From Amycolatopsis mongoliensis (GTDB lineage Bacteria > Actinomycetota > Actinomycetes > Mycobacteriales > Pseudonocardiaceae), in NCBI RefSeq assembly GCF_030285665.1, contig NZ_CP127295.1:9672001-9736000 (forward strand): a stretch of 64,000 nt of DNA. Direction: 5' to 3'. Of the stretch, positions 8,322 through 16,869 are shown piece after piece (the stretch's first letter is position 1; every line of letters begins with the position of its first letter). The notes below the pieces were generated by a model. It searched no databases. It saw only the letters and a list, made by a program, of their open reading frames with translations, and was not told the DNA's origin. A program made the translations under genes and the position numbers.

Positions 8322-9608
8322 ATGCGCCAGTTCCTCCCCGTCACCGGCGCGGTCCTGCTGGCCGCCGGCGCGCTCACCGCGTGCTCCTCGGCCGCCGGCC
8401 TGACGATCAACCTGTACATCTCGCCCGAGGACCACCTCCAGACGGTGGTCGACCGGTGCACGCAGGAGGCCGCGGGCCGCTACAAGATCGTCTACAACAA
8501 GCTGCCGCGCGGCGCGGACGGCCAGCGCGAGCAGATGGTCCGCCGGCTCGCCGCGGGCGACTCCTCGCTCGACGTGCTCGGCCTCGACGTCACGTGGGTG
8601 CCGGAGTTCGCCGAAGCGGGCTGGGCCGAGGAATGGACCGGCGCGAACGCGGCGGCGGCCACGCAAGACGTGCTGCCGGGCCCGCTGGCCACCGCCAAGT
8701 GGAACGGAAAGCTCTACGGCGCGACGAAGAACACGAACGTCCAGCTGCTCTGGTACGACGACCGGATCACCCCGACGCCGCCGAAGACGTTCGACGAGCT
8801 CATGACGCAGGCGCAGCAGCTGAAGGCCGCCGGCAAGCCGTACCAGGTCGTCTTCACCGGCGCCCAGTACGAAGGCCTGGTCGTCTTCTACAACACGCTG
8901 GTCGCCTCCGCGGGCGGGCACATCCTGTCCGACGACGGCAAGTCGGTGGTGATGGACGACGGCGCGGTGCAGGCGCTTTCGCTGTTGAAGACGCTCACGA
9001 CGGCGGGGATCACGGACCCGTCGCTGACGAACCAGAAGGAGGACGACATCCGCCAGGCGTTCCAGCGCGGCCAGGCCGCGACCGAGCTGAACTGGCCGTT
9101 CGTGTACGCCTCCTACGCCAAGGAAAAGCCGCAGGATCTGGCGCACCTGAAGTGGACGCGGTACCCGTCGGTGCGGCCGGGCCAGGCCAGCCGCGTCACG
9201 ATCGGCGGGTTCAACCTGGCGATCTCCACGTATTCGCGGCACAAGCCAGAGGCATTCGAAGCGGCGCTGTGCCTGCGAAACGCGTCTTCGCAGAAGTACC
9301 AGGCCTTGGTGGACGGCATCCCGCCGAGCATCGCGTCGATCTACCGCGACAACGCACCGTTGGATCCGACGAAGCCGGCGGACCCGAAGGAAAACCCGAC
9401 GATGGCCGACCAGTACCCGATGAAGGGCGACATCCAGGCAGCCCTGACGGACGCGGCGGTCCGCCCCCTGACCCCGGCGTACCAGAACCTGTCGACGGTG
9501 ATCTCGAAGGTACTGTCACCCCCGGCGGACATCGACGTCCAGGCCACGGCCGACGAGCTGCGCGAGCGCTTGACGGACGCACTGAACTCGCGGGGGATCA
9601 TCCCGTAG
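8322..9608 (+). CDS. extracellular solute-binding lipoprotein, family 1 (ABC sugar uptake)
   Basis: 428 aa. A signal peptide ends in the lipobox LTAC (Cys21), so it is a membrane-anchored lipoprotein. The body resembles trehalose/maltose-type family 1 binding proteins (DVLGLDVTWVPEFAEAGW; GKLYGATKNTNVQLLWYDD; GFNLAISTYSRHKPEAF). ATG 8322 follows AGGAGG. Such genes are usually followed by two permease genes and often an ATPase gene; here the next gene is an aldehyde dehydrogenase on the opposite strand. The partner membrane proteins must be elsewhere or lost. Regulation by the divergent LacI protein is strongly suggested by O1 and O2. Confidence 0.9.
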   Translation: MRQFLPVTGAVLLAAGALTACSSAAGLTINLYISPEDHLQTVVDRCTQEAAGRYKIVYNKLPRGADGQREQMVRRLAAGDSSLDVLGLDVTWVPEFAEAGWAEEWTGANAAAATQDVLPGPLATAKWNGKLYGATKNTNVQLLWYDDRITPTPPKTFDELMTQAQQLKAAGKPYQVVFTGAQYEGLVVFYNTLVASAGGHILSDDGKSVVMDDGAVQALSLLKTLTTAGITDPSLTNQKEDDIRQAFQRGQAATELNWPFVYASYAKEKPQDLAHLKWTRYPSVRPGQASRVTIGGFNLAISTYSRHKPEAFEAALCLRNASSQKYQALVDGIPPSIASIYRDNAPLDPTKPADPKENPTMADQYPMKGDIQAALTDAAVRPLTPAYQNLSTVISKVLSPPADIDVQATADELRERLTDALNSRGIIP

Positions 9609-9675
9609 GCATTCCCGCCGGGGCGGGGTCGTGGGCGGGGAACGGCGGGACTTGGCCCCGTTCCCCACTCACCAC

Positions 9676-11037
9676 TCAAAGCCGGATGGGTTTCTTGTTC
9701 ATGAACTCTTCGATCCCCAGCGGCCCCAGCTCGCGCCCGATACCCGACCGCTTGATCCCCCCGAACGGCAGATCCGCCTCGGACCCGCCCGACTTGTTGA
9801 GATAGACCATCCCCGCTTCGATGCGCCGAGCCACCCGCACCGCCCGTTCCCGATCAGTCCCGAACACGCTCGCCCCCAACCCGAACGGCGTGTCGTTCGC
9901 CAGGGCGATCGCCTCCTCCTCCGTCTCCGCCCGGAACACGAGCACCACCGGGCCGAAGATCTCCTCGTGGTACGCCGCCATCTCCGGCGTCACGTCGGTG
10001 AGCACCGTCGCCTCCAGGTACGCGCCCGGTCCCGGCACCCGCCGCCCTCCCGCGCGCAGGGTCGCGCCCTCGCGGATCGCCGTCTCGACCTGGGCCGCCA
10101 CCTCGTCCGCCGCCGCGATCGAGGCCAGGGGTGGCAGCGTCGTCGCCGGGTCGGCCGGGTCACCCGGCACGTAGTACTCCGCCACGCGCTTGGCCAGCCT
10201 GTCCACGAACTCGTCGTAGAGCTCGCCCAGCACGATCATCCGCTTGGGTGCGTTGCACGACTGGCCGCAGTTGCGCATGCGGGCGGTCGCGGTGACCTTG
10301 ACCGTTTCGCCGAGGTCGTCGGTGTCCAGCACGATCAGCGGGTCGGACCCGCCCAGCTCCAGGACGCACTTCTTGAGGTTCCGCCCGGCTTCGGCCGCGA
10401 CGGAGATCCCGGCCTGCTCGCTGCCGGTCAGCGAGACGCCCACCAGGCGCGGGTCGGCGAGCATCCACGGGACCTGCCGGCTCGACGCGAACACGTTCAC
10501 GTACGCGTCCTCGGGCACGCCGGCGTCCCGCAGCACGCTCTCGATGGCCGCCGCCGAGCGCGGGCAGATCGACGCGTGCTTGAGCAGGATCGTGTTGCCC
10601 AGCACCAGGTTGGGCGCGACGAACCGGGCGACCTGGTAGGCCGGGAAGTTCCACGGCATGACGCCGAGCAGCGCCCCGATCGGCTCCTTGGTGAGCACGG
10701 CTTCACCGCCGCGGATCGGCATCGGCTCGTCGGCCAGCAGGTCCGGGCCGCGGTCGCCGTAGTACCGGAAGATGTCGACGACGACGCCGACCTCCCCACG
10801 GCCTTCGTTGATCCGCTTGCCCATTTCGAGGGTCATGATCGCGGCCAGCTCGTCGGCGCGTTCGGCGAACAGCTCCGCCGCCCGCAGCACGATCGCCGCC
10901 CGCTCGGCGACCGGCCGGGCGCGCCAGGCCGCGAACCCGCCGTGGACGCGGTCGATCGCGGCGCGGACCTCCTCGTCGGTCGCGTTCGGGATCTCCTCCA
11001 CGAGTTCACCGGTGGCGGGGTTGGTGACGGAATACAT
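9676..11037 (-). CDS. NAD(P)-dependent succinate-semialdehyde dehydrogenase-like aldehyde dehydrogenase
   Basis: 453 aa, full length. Family motifs: [13 protein letters not shown], the cofactor-site [19 protein letters not shown] containing the general-base Glu, and [11 protein letters not shown] with the nucleophilic Cys. The sequence style ([26 protein letters not shown]) is that of the SSADH/GabD branch. The start is ATG 11037, just downstream of an imperfect 15-bp palindrome. No gene for GABA metabolism is adjacent, so the substrate assignment is family-level only. Confidence 0.85.
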   Translation of the reverse strand: MYSVTNPATGELVEEIPNATDEEVRAAIDRVHGGFAAWRARPVAERAAIVLRAAELFAERADELAAIMTLEMGKRINEGRGEVGVVVDIFRYYGDRGPDLLADEPMPIRGGEAVLTKEPIGALLGVMPWNFPAYQVARFVAPNLVLGNTILLKHASICPRSAAAIESVLRDAGVPEDAYVNVFASSRQVPWMLADPRLVGVSLTGSEQAGISVAAEAGRNLKKCVLELGGSDPLIVLDTDDLGETVKVTATARMRNCGQSCNAPKRMIVLGELYDEFVDRLAKRVAEYYVPGDPADPATTLPPLASIAAADEVAAQVETAIREGATLRAGGRRVPGPGAYLEATVLTDVTPEMAAYHEEIFGPVVLVFRAETEEEAIALANDTPFGLGASVFGTDRERAVRVARRIEAGMVYLNKSGGSEADLPFGGIKRSGIGRELGPLGIEEFMNKKPIRL

Positions 11038-11074
11038 GGCGGTCTCCTCTGCCCAGGCACCCTACTGAGCCTAC

Positions 11075-11089
11075 TGCATACTGTATACA
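11075..11089. promoter_or_regulatory. candidate GntR-type operator upstream of the aldehyde dehydrogenase
   Basis: TGCATACTGTATACA is a 15-bp palindrome with one mismatched pair around a central T. It is 38 bp upstream of the aldehyde dehydrogenase ATG. TGTATAC-type dyads are typical of GntR/FCD regulators. It is AT-rich against its surroundings. Confidence 0.4.
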
Positions 11090-11156
11090 CCATGGGATCG
11101 TCGATCGACACCCGCGCGGCGGTACCGCTCGCCGCGTGATCGACTATCGTTCCCCC

Positions 11157-11591
11157 ATGACGCTGGAGATCACCGGCGGAACCCTTTTCTCCGCCCTGGC
11201 AACGAAAAGCTGGACCCGTCACTACGCGGGTGGCGCGGTCACGTTCGGCTGCCGCGAGCGCACGTACGAACGTGCCCCGCGGGTCTGGGGAGGCCGCGGT
11301 CTCGGGCTGCCCGAAGACGAGCTGCCGGCCTTCGCCGCGCAGCTCAAGCGCGTCATGAAGCACGAGGCGTACTGGCTGGCGCGGGCCGAGTGCCCGGACC
11401 GCCGGGCGGGCGACGCCGCGCGCTGGTCACCGGGCCGGTACGACGACGAAGACGGCTTCGTGTACTTCGCCGGACCGTGCACCCACGGCGATCCGTGGCC
11501 GGGCTACCGGCCGGCGCGCAGCTTCACCGTCGCGCTGCCCCAGGTCCGCGGCCTGCGCATCCGCGTCGCCGCCTACCTGGCCGCCGGCTGA
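11157..11591 (+). CDS. conserved-looking hypothetical protein
   Basis: 144 aa if started at ATG 11157; an in-frame GTG at 11136 would add seven residues. There is no signal peptide or membrane segment. Aromatic- and charge-rich stretches (YLARAECPDRRAG-like middle, CTHGDPWPGYRP) are visible, but I recognise no family. It stands alone between the aldehyde dehydrogenase and a repeat-bearing start of a membrane protein gene. Confidence 0.6.
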   Translation: MTLEITGGTLFSALATKSWTRHYAGGAVTFGCRERTYERAPRVWGGRGLGLPEDELPAFAAQLKRVMKHEAYWLARAECPDRRAGDAARWSPGRYDDEDGFVYFAGPCTHGDPWPGYRPARSFTVALPQVRGLRIRVAAYLAAG

Positions 11592-11608
11592 CCCGGGACA
11601 AACGACAG

Positions 11609-11653
11609 GAATGAGTCATTCATGTCGTCTGACGAGGTGAATGAGTCATTCAC
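11609..11653. repeat. two copies of the palindrome GTGAATGAGTCATTCAC
   Basis: A truncated copy GAATGAGTCATTC is at 11609-11621 and a perfect 17-bp copy at 11637-11653. They flank and overlap the first codons of the membrane protein gene. A third partial copy (ATGACTCATTCA) is at 35268-35279 inside the ApbE gene. The recurrence at unrelated loci suggests a dispersed short palindromic repeat. Confidence 0.6.
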
Positions 11654-12107
11654 GGCATCGGCCCGCCGTGCCGCGCGAGCCGGAGCCGTCGCCGCGGTCG
11701 TGAGCGGGATCCCGTCCACCGCCCACGCCCTCCTCACCGGCCGTGACCTGCTCGCCGCGACCCGCGCCGCCGGCACCCTGCTGCCCGGCCGGCGCGACCG
11801 GCCCGGCGTCGCCGCCGGGCTGATCGCGCACGTCCTCGTCTCGGCCGCCTGGACCGGGGTGCTGGCCGCGACCGCCCTGCGCCACCGCCTCGGGTTCGTC
11901 CGGGGCGCGGCGGCCGGGCTCGTGATCGCGGCGCTGGACCTCGGCATCGCCGGCCGGATCTACCCGGCTGTGCGGGCGCTTCCCCGCGCCCCACAGGTCC
12001 TGGACCACCTGGTCTTCGGCGCCGTCACCGGCGCGCTCCTGGACCGTCCACAAGGGACGGATCAGGGCACGACCTGGACGACGTCACCCGGGTGCAGCGA
12101 GTCGTAG
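11622..12107 (+). CDS. small integral membrane protein, unknown function
   Basis: 161 aa with about four hydrophobic stretches (around residues 17-38, 66-86, 92-112 and 128-142). I do not recognise the family. ATG 11622 lies between two copies of a dispersed palindrome, so the real start may differ. The last 15 codons overlap the convergent L,D-transpeptidase gene (12062-12107), and the C-terminal tail there is low-complexity and may be a readthrough extension. Confidence 0.55.
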   Translation: MSSDEVNESFTASARRAARAGAVAAVVSGIPSTAHALLTGRDLLAATRAAGTLLPGRRDRPGVAAGLIAHVLVSAAWTGVLAATALRHRLGFVRGAAAGLVIAALDLGIAGRIYPAVRALPRAPQVLDHLVFGAVTGALLDRPQGTDQGTTWTTSPGCSES

Positions 12108-12499
12108 AACGTCACCGCGGCCGCGTGCGAAAGGTGCACGCACCCGTGCGACTTCACCTTCAGGCTGCCCTGGTGGAACGCCACGCCGGTGGTCGTGAAG
12201 AACACCGAGTACGGCATCGGCCCGTTGAACTGCCTGCTGTAGTGGTCGATGTCCTTGTACTGCACGTGGAACGTCCCGAGCGGGGTCGGGTACTTCGCCA
12301 GCCCGACGGTGATCGGGACCCCGCCGTAGGTGACGTGGCCGGCGCCGTCCGTCAGCCACGCGGTATTCGAACTGCGCTGGACGCAGGCCTTCGCTTCGGC
12401 GCTGCACGGCGTCGACGCCGCTTCGGCCGTTCCCGCGAACGCCACGGTCCCCGCCATCGCGGCGACCCCGCCCAGTAGTGCGATCATCCTCCGGTTCAT
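12062..12499 (-). CDS. secreted L,D-transpeptidase (YkuD domain)
   Basis: 145 aa. The signal peptide ends near residue 27 (TAEA-AS). The catalytic motif is KSHGCVHLS with Cys120, His118 and an upstream His at about 109 (VAFHQGS). It is short, essentially only the catalytic domain. L,D-transpeptidases form 3-3 peptidoglycan cross-links or attach proteins to peptidoglycan. Two Cys residues near 32 and 39 may form a disulfide. It is next to a gene for a predicted secreted protein with a possible peptidoglycan-hydrolase domain. Confidence 0.88.
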   Translation of the reverse strand: MNRRMIALLGGVAAMAGTVAFAGTAEAASTPCSAEAKACVQRSSNTAWLTDGAGHVTYGGVPITVGLAKYPTPLGTFHVQYKDIDHYSRQFNGPMPYSVFFTTTGVAFHQGSLKVKSHGCVHLSHAAAVTFYDSLHPGDVVQVVP

Positions 12500-12568
12500 C
12501 GTGCGCCTCCCGTTGTCGTTCGGCTACAGGAGGTAGAATGCCCAGTTTTCGGATCTTCGAACCGAGGA

Positions 12569-13486
12569 TCACTCCCGCGGTTGCGACAGCTGGAGGAACT
12601 CGTTCTGCTCGCGGTCGTAGCGCTGGGTCAGGCCGTTGCCGTAGCGGTCCCACCAGTTCGCCGTGTGGCCGCCCTGACGGGTCGTCGTGTCCCCGTAGAC
12701 CTGGCGGTCGTACTCGATGCGCGCGTCGTGGAACTCCTGCTGGAACTGCTCGGGCGTGAGGCCCTGTGCGTGCTGGATCGCGGCGTCGGACAGGGTGCGC
12801 GAGCTCCGGACGATGTCGTCGCCCGCCATGTGGTTGAGGATCGCGCGCACGCCGCCGGCGCCGCGCATGTGCGCGCCGGACATGACCGCGGCCTGGGTGC
12901 CGGGATCGGTGAAGTTGAGCGCGCCCGCGGTGCGCGCGTTCGCCGTCATCAGGTCGGAGACGACGGCGCGTTCTTCCGCGCTGCCGATGCCGTACTGCTC
13001 GCGCGCGGCGATGATCCGGTCGTAGCCGTTGTGCATGTTCTGCCGGAAGCCGTACGCCTCGGGCACGCCGCCCTGCTCCCCCGTCGCGCCCTCGGAGCGC
13101 ATGATCGAGTCGACGACCCGCGGGTCGAGCTGCTGCGGCGCCGCCGCGGCCGCCGCTCCCCCGCCGCCCTGGGCGGCGTTCTGGCCACCGCCGTAGGCCT
13201 GCGCGACGTCGGAGTCGGCCGCGTTGTAGGCGTTCGCGGCCGTCTGGACGTTCTGGTTGACGTTCGTGATCAGGCTCAGGAACTTCTGGAGCGCGCTGCC
13301 CAGCGAAGAGTGCAACGCCGAGTTCGCGGCGGCGACCCCGCTGCCGATGCCGGCGAACGACATCGCGTCCAGCACCAGGCCTTCCAGGTCGCGGGTGGTC
13401 GACAGGAAGGACGACCCGACTTCTTCGACCGCCTTGGCGACCGTCCCCATTTCGGTGGTTTCGGCGCGGTAGGCCCCGGCACTCAT
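12569..13486 (-). CDS. type VII secretion-like protein with putative peptidoglycan-hydrolase C-terminus
   Basis: 305 aa. Residues 1-100 form an Ala/Ser-rich helical hairpin resembling EspC/WXG100-type ESX substrates, and YNAAD (87-91) fits the YxxxD/E secretion signal. A Gly/Ala linker (about 99-118) follows. Residues 120-305 (SIMRSEGATGEQGG with Glu132; GTQAAVMSGAHMRGAGGVRAILNHM; WWDRYGNGLTQRY) weakly resemble GH108/PG-binding muramidase-type domains, with Glu132 as the possible acid. No ESX core genes are in the window. It lies upstream of the L,D-transpeptidase on the same strand with a 69-bp gap. Function is inferred and the lytic-domain assignment is tentative. Confidence 0.6.
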   Translation of the reverse strand: MSAGAYRAETTEMGTVAKAVEEVGSSFLSTTRDLEGLVLDAMSFAGIGSGVAAANSALHSSLGSALQKFLSLITNVNQNVQTAANAYNAADSDVAQAYGGGQNAAQGGGGAAAAAAPQQLDPRVVDSIMRSEGATGEQGGVPEAYGFRQNMHNGYDRIIAAREQYGIGSAEERAVVSDLMTANARTAGALNFTDPGTQAAVMSGAHMRGAGGVRAILNHMAGDDIVRSSRTLSDAAIQHAQGLTPEQFQQEFHDARIEYDRQVYGDTTTRQGGHTANWWDRYGNGLTQRYDREQNEFLQLSQPRE

Positions 13487-13634
13487 GGTCTGCTCCCTCC
13501 GGACACCGGCTTTGCGCGTCGAGAATTCCCCACCGGGCCGCGCCGCCCCACGGCCGAATTACCCACTGATCGACCCTCGCCTGTCGTTCATCTTCAGTTC
13601 ACGCGGGATTCTTCTCGCGCGGTACTAGACCTCC

Positions 13635-13871
13635 ATGACGACCCAGACGCTCGACACGATCGCGTCCGAACAACTCGACCTGCAGCTCGACATCGTCGAA
13701 GACCGGCTGCGCCAGGACTACGCGGACCTGGACCGCCCGTCCGCCCACGCCCTCGTCGAACGGGAACGGACCCGGTTCGCCGCCGCACGGATCCACGCGT
13801 TCGTCCCGATCCTCGTCGAACGGGCCGTCCGGGAATCCCTCGAGGAACCGCCGGGGCGCCACCGGCGCTAA
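13635..13871 (+). CDS. three-helix bundle dimerisation domain protein
   Basis: 78 aa, soluble. The C-terminal pattern FAAARIHAFVPILVERAVR matches small actinobacterial proteins annotated as three-helix-bundle dimerisation domains. The role is unknown. ATG 13635 lies 148 bp from the divergent type VII-like gene. Confidence 0.65.
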   Translation: MTTQTLDTIASEQLDLQLDIVEDRLRQDYADLDRPSAHALVERERTRFAAARIHAFVPILVERAVRESLEEPPGRHRR

Positions 13872-13880
13872 AGTCGGGAG

Positions 13881-14186
13881 ATGGACAAGCCCCAGGACGA
13901 CCCGGACGTCGTGGACGCCGAGATCGTGGACGAGACGCCGACCGCCGCACCGGCGATCCCCTCGCCGCCGCTGCCGGACCCGGACTACAGCGAGGGCGGC
14001 GTGCCCAGCTTCGACTTCGTCCGCGACAAGATCGAAAACCGCTACACGACGTCGCTGGGCGCCACCGACCTGGCCGGGCTGGGCACGGAGAACACGGCCG
14101 AAGCCCTGGACAAGAAGATCGCCGACCGCGACCAGGCCGCCAAGGACCGGCTGGCCGAGATCCGCCGCTCGATGCGCGGCGAGTAG
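13881..14186 (+). CDS. hypothetical acidic protein
   Basis: 101 aa. The Pro- and acid-rich N-terminus is probably disordered (DDPDVVDAEIVDETP), followed by a charged, probably helical C-terminal half (DKKIADRDQAAKDRLAEIRR). No family is recognised. It starts 9 bp after the preceding small gene and probably forms an operon with it. Its stop is one base from the convergent SnoaL-like gene. Confidence 0.6.
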   Translation: MDKPQDDPDVVDAEIVDETPTAAPAIPSPPLPDPDYSEGGVPSFDFVRDKIENRYTTSLGATDLAGLGTENTAEALDKKIADRDQAAKDRLAEIRRSMRGE

Positions 14187-14187
14187 G

Positions 14188-14640
14188 TCAGCCGAAGATC
14201 GCGCCGGGATCGCCGGTGTACCAAGCGTTTTCGATCCGCACCCGGCGCATCACCCAGCGGGCGCCGTCGCGGACCAGCGTGACGTCGTAGCGGTTCTTCA
14301 GCAGCGCGTGCTTGCCGTGGTCGTCGCTCAGCAGGTGCTGGGCCTCGACCATGGCCGTCAGCCGCGCGGTGTCGCCGTCCACCGTGACGCGCGGGTTGGT
14401 CACCTGGTGCGTCGTGTCGACGCGCCCCTCGAACAGCGCGAGGATCGTGTCGACGATCGCGTCCCGGCCCGTCATCACCGGCGGCTCCGCGCCCCAGCGC
14501 GCGGCCGCCGGCCGGAAGTCCAGCTCCGCGTCGGCGGCGAACGACGACGCGAACAGCTCCCGGTCCTTGAGGTCCTGGCCGAGGCCGAAGCGGTACAGCG
14601 CGTCGACGATCTCGGCGCGGTCGTGCAGATCCGTGGTCAT
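14188..14640 (-). CDS. SnoaL-like/NTF2-fold protein
   Basis: 150 aa. It has the NTF2-like layout: a helical N-terminus (DRAEIVDALYRFGLGQD), ELFASSFAADAELDF, and the strand-rich VTNPRVTVDGDTARLTAMVEA. The family includes polyketide cyclases, aromatic-ring dioxygenase beta-like proteins and non-catalytic binding proteins. ATG 14640 is preferred over an upstream in-frame start because the family's first helix follows immediately. It is divergent from a LysR gene (86-bp gap), which probably regulates it. Confidence 0.75.
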   Translation of the reverse strand: MTTDLHDRAEIVDALYRFGLGQDLKDRELFASSFAADAELDFRPAAARWGAEPPVMTGRDAIVDTILALFEGRVDTTHQVTNPRVTVDGDTARLTAMVEAQHLLSDDHGKHALLKNRYDVTLVRDGARWVMRRVRIENAWYTGDPGAIFG

Positions 14641-14726
14641 GCCCCCAGCCTCGCCGCGCCCGCGAAGCCGATCAACGCGCTTCTGTGCCACGATCGTGAA
14701 GCAGGAGTTGACGATGGAGGGGCGGC

Positions 14727-15593
14727 GTGGCGGAGAGGCGCGAGGTCGAGGCGTTCCTGGCGCTGGCCGGGGAACTGCACTTCGGCCGCACGGCCGAGCG
14801 GCTGCGCGTGTCGACCGCCCAGGTCAGCCAGACGATCCGGAAGCTGGAACGGCGGATCGGCGCGCCCCTGTTCACCCGGACCAGCCGCCGCGTCGAGCTG
14901 ACGCCGGTGGGGCGGCAGCTCCTCGCCGACCTCGGGCCGGCGTGGTCGGCGGTCGAAGCGGCCCTGGACCGGGCGGTCGAGGCCGGCCGCGGGGTCACCG
15001 GCACGCTGCGCGTCGCGTTCGGCGACGCCGCGGGCGGGCAGCTGCTGGCCGGGGTGGCCGAGCTGTTCCGGCGGCGGGCGCCCGGCTGCGAGGTCGAGTT
15101 CCGCGAGGTGCGGCCGGCCGAGGTCCTGCCGTGGCTGCGCGAGGGCGAGGTGGACGTCGTGCTCGCCGGGCTCCCGCTCGGCGGGCCCGGCCTGGTCACC
15201 GGCCCGGTGCTGGTGCGGGAGACGCGCTTCCTCGCCGTCGCGGCCGGCCACCCGTTCGCCCGGCGGGACGCCGTGGGAGTCGCGGACCTGGCGCGGGTCA
15301 CGGTGCTGCGTTGCGCGCTGCCGGACCCGTGGCTGGACGAGCACGCGCCCGGGGCGGTGGTGCGGCCGCGCGCCGGCCTGCAGGAGCTGCTCACGCTGGC
15401 CGGTGCCGGAGACGGCGTGCTCCCGGTCGGCGCTCACATCCGGCGCTACTACCCGCGGCCCGACATCGCCTACGTCCCGCTCGAGGGCGCACCCCGGCTC
15501 GAGTGGGGCCTCGTCTGGTGCGACGGGTCCGAAACGGCCCGGGTGCGCGCCTTCGCCGAAGCCGCGGCCGACCTGGTGCGCGAACCGGCCTGA
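14727..15593 (+). CDS. LysR-family transcriptional regulator
   Basis: 288 aa. N-terminal winged HTH: FLALAGELHFGRTAERLRVS followed by AQVSQTIRKLERRIGAPLF. A periplasmic-binding-protein-like effector domain follows (about residues 90-285). It starts at GTG 14727 with GAGGGG upstream. Divergent orientation to the SnoaL-like gene is the classic LysR arrangement. Confidence 0.9.
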   Translation: MAERREVEAFLALAGELHFGRTAERLRVSTAQVSQTIRKLERRIGAPLFTRTSRRVELTPVGRQLLADLGPAWSAVEAALDRAVEAGRGVTGTLRVAFGDAAGGQLLAGVAELFRRRAPGCEVEFREVRPAEVLPWLREGEVDVVLAGLPLGGPGLVTGPVLVRETRFLAVAAGHPFARRDAVGVADLARVTVLRCALPDPWLDEHAPGAVVRPRAGLQELLTLAGAGDGVLPVGAHIRRYYPRPDIAYVPLEGAPRLEWGLVWCDGSETARVRAFAEAAADLVREPA

Positions 15594-15624
15594 CGCTTTC
15601 CCGGGCGCACCGGACCGGAGCCGG

Positions 15625-16008
15625 TCAGGCCGGCAGCCAGCGCACCTCCTCCGGCTGACAGGCGGCGATCGCCGTCAGCCGGTTCGGGAACACCCGGACC
15701 CGGTCGGCCAGACCCGTCAGCCGCACCACCCGGTCGGCCACGCTCCCGGGCGTGACGATCAGGCACCCGGCTATCCCGCGGTCCCGGCAGCACTTCATCG
15801 CCTCCAGCAGGCCCCCGGCCCCGTGCGCCGACAGGAACTCGAGCGACGCGAGGTCGAGCACCAGCAGGTGGGGTTCCGGCAGTTCGCAGATCGCGGCTTC
15901 GATCAGCGTCGTCCACCGCAGCACGGTGGCGATGTCCAGCTCGCCGCGGACCTCGACGACCAGCACACCGCTGGTCCGCTCCGCGACGGCCTCTTCCCGC
16001 TCCCGCAT
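15625..16008 (-). CDS. STAS-domain anti-sigma factor antagonist-like protein
   Basis: 127 aa. STAS features: LVVEVRGELDIATVLRW, then LVLDLASLEFLSAHGAGGLLEA, where the Ser of FLSAHG is the usual phospho-acceptor position. ATG 16008 is preferred because GGGGAGGG precedes it. No cognate anti-sigma factor is adjacent. A second STAS gene lies at 27124-27447. Confidence 0.8.
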   Translation of the reverse strand: MREREEAVAERTSGVLVVEVRGELDIATVLRWTTLIEAAICELPEPHLLVLDLASLEFLSAHGAGGLLEAMKCCRDRGIAGCLIVTPGSVADRVVRLTGLADRVRVFPNRLTAIAACQPEEVRWLPA

Positions 16009-16128
16009 CGCGCCCTCCCCGGAGCCGGATCGGGGCCGGCCCCGGCCCATCGTCCCACTCCCGCCCGGCCGCGGCCGCGCAACCAGCGAGAGCGAACGCA
16101 GACGGCCCAACCGGCACGCCCGTCCGGC

Positions 16129-16806
16129 TCAGCGTCCACTGTGGAGGCTCAGCCGCGCCAGCCACTCCCGCAGCAGTGTCATTTCGGCCGCCGTCAGGTC
16201 TCCCGGCGCCGCCTCCGGCAGCTGGGCGGCGAGCGTCGTCGCCGTCGCCGCGACGTCGTCAGGCCCCGGCCGCGCCTCGGCGAGCACGCCGGCCAGCACG
16301 CTTTCCCGCACCCGGACGGAAAACCCGGGATCGGCGTAGAGCTCCGGCCGGGTGATCATCGACAGCGCGACGCCGGCGTTGGCCGCCATGACCATCTGCG
16401 CGGCGAGCGGCGGCGGCAGCTTCAACCGACCGGCGGCCGCACACCGCTCCAGGACCGCGAGCAGCAGGCCGTGCGCCTCGGCGGCCGCCCCGGGCGGGGT
16501 CGACAGGCCCGAGTACATCAGGCGGTAGTGGTGGGGGTTGCCGAGCGCGAACGCGACGTGGTTGTCCCAGCCGTCGCGCAGGTCGCGCACCGGGTCGCCG
16601 GACGGCTTCGCGGCCCGCTTGCCGGCGAGGTACTTCTCGAAACCGCGGTCGACGACGGCGGCGAGCAGGCCATCCTTGTCGCCGAACTGCCGGTACAGCG
16701 CCGGCGCGCCGACGCCGGCGGCCTCGCAGACCGCCCGCGTGGAGAACTCGCCCGAGTGCGCCAGCAGGTCGGCCGCTGCCTCCAGAATTCGCGTCCTCAC
16801 ATCCAC
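16129..16806 (-). CDS. TetR-family transcriptional regulator
   Basis: 225 aa from GTG 16806. HTH: FSTRAVCEAAGVGAPALYRQFGDKDGLLAAVV (about residues 22-54). Longer in-frame starts (up to 16842) would place the coding sequence inside the dyads of the divergent promoter region and are less likely. It is divergent from a tautomerase gene with three dyads between them, which suggests it represses that gene and itself. Confidence 0.87.
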   Translation of the reverse strand: MDVRTRILEAAADLLAHSGEFSTRAVCEAAGVGAPALYRQFGDKDGLLAAVVDRGFEKYLAGKRAAKPSGDPVRDLRDGWDNHVAFALGNPHHYRLMYSGLSTPPGAAAEAHGLLLAVLERCAAAGRLKLPPPLAAQMVMAANAGVALSMITRPELYADPGFSVRVRESVLAGVLAEARPGPDDVAATATTLAAQLPEAAPGDLTAAEMTLLREWLARLSLHSGR

Positions 16807-16810
16807 GACG

Positions 16811-16859
16811 CCGACGCTACCAGCGGATATCATCGATATCAACGATAGGGTAGCGTCGG
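16811..16859. promoter_or_regulatory. nested dyads between TetR and tautomerase genes
   Basis: The outer arms CCGACGCTACC (16811-16821) and its inverse (16849-16859) are perfect over 11 bp. Inside them is the dyad GATATCATCGATATC (16826-16840). The two centres are within 2 bp of each other, so one protein dimer or two could occupy the site. Confidence 0.55.
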
Positions 16860-16869
16860 TTCGAGACCT

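Noticed and set aside
11561..11700. CRISPR-like spaced repeats at the GAATGAGTCATTC copies
   Set aside because: Only two copies with 15 bp between, self-complementary and no cas genes; fits dispersed palindromes.
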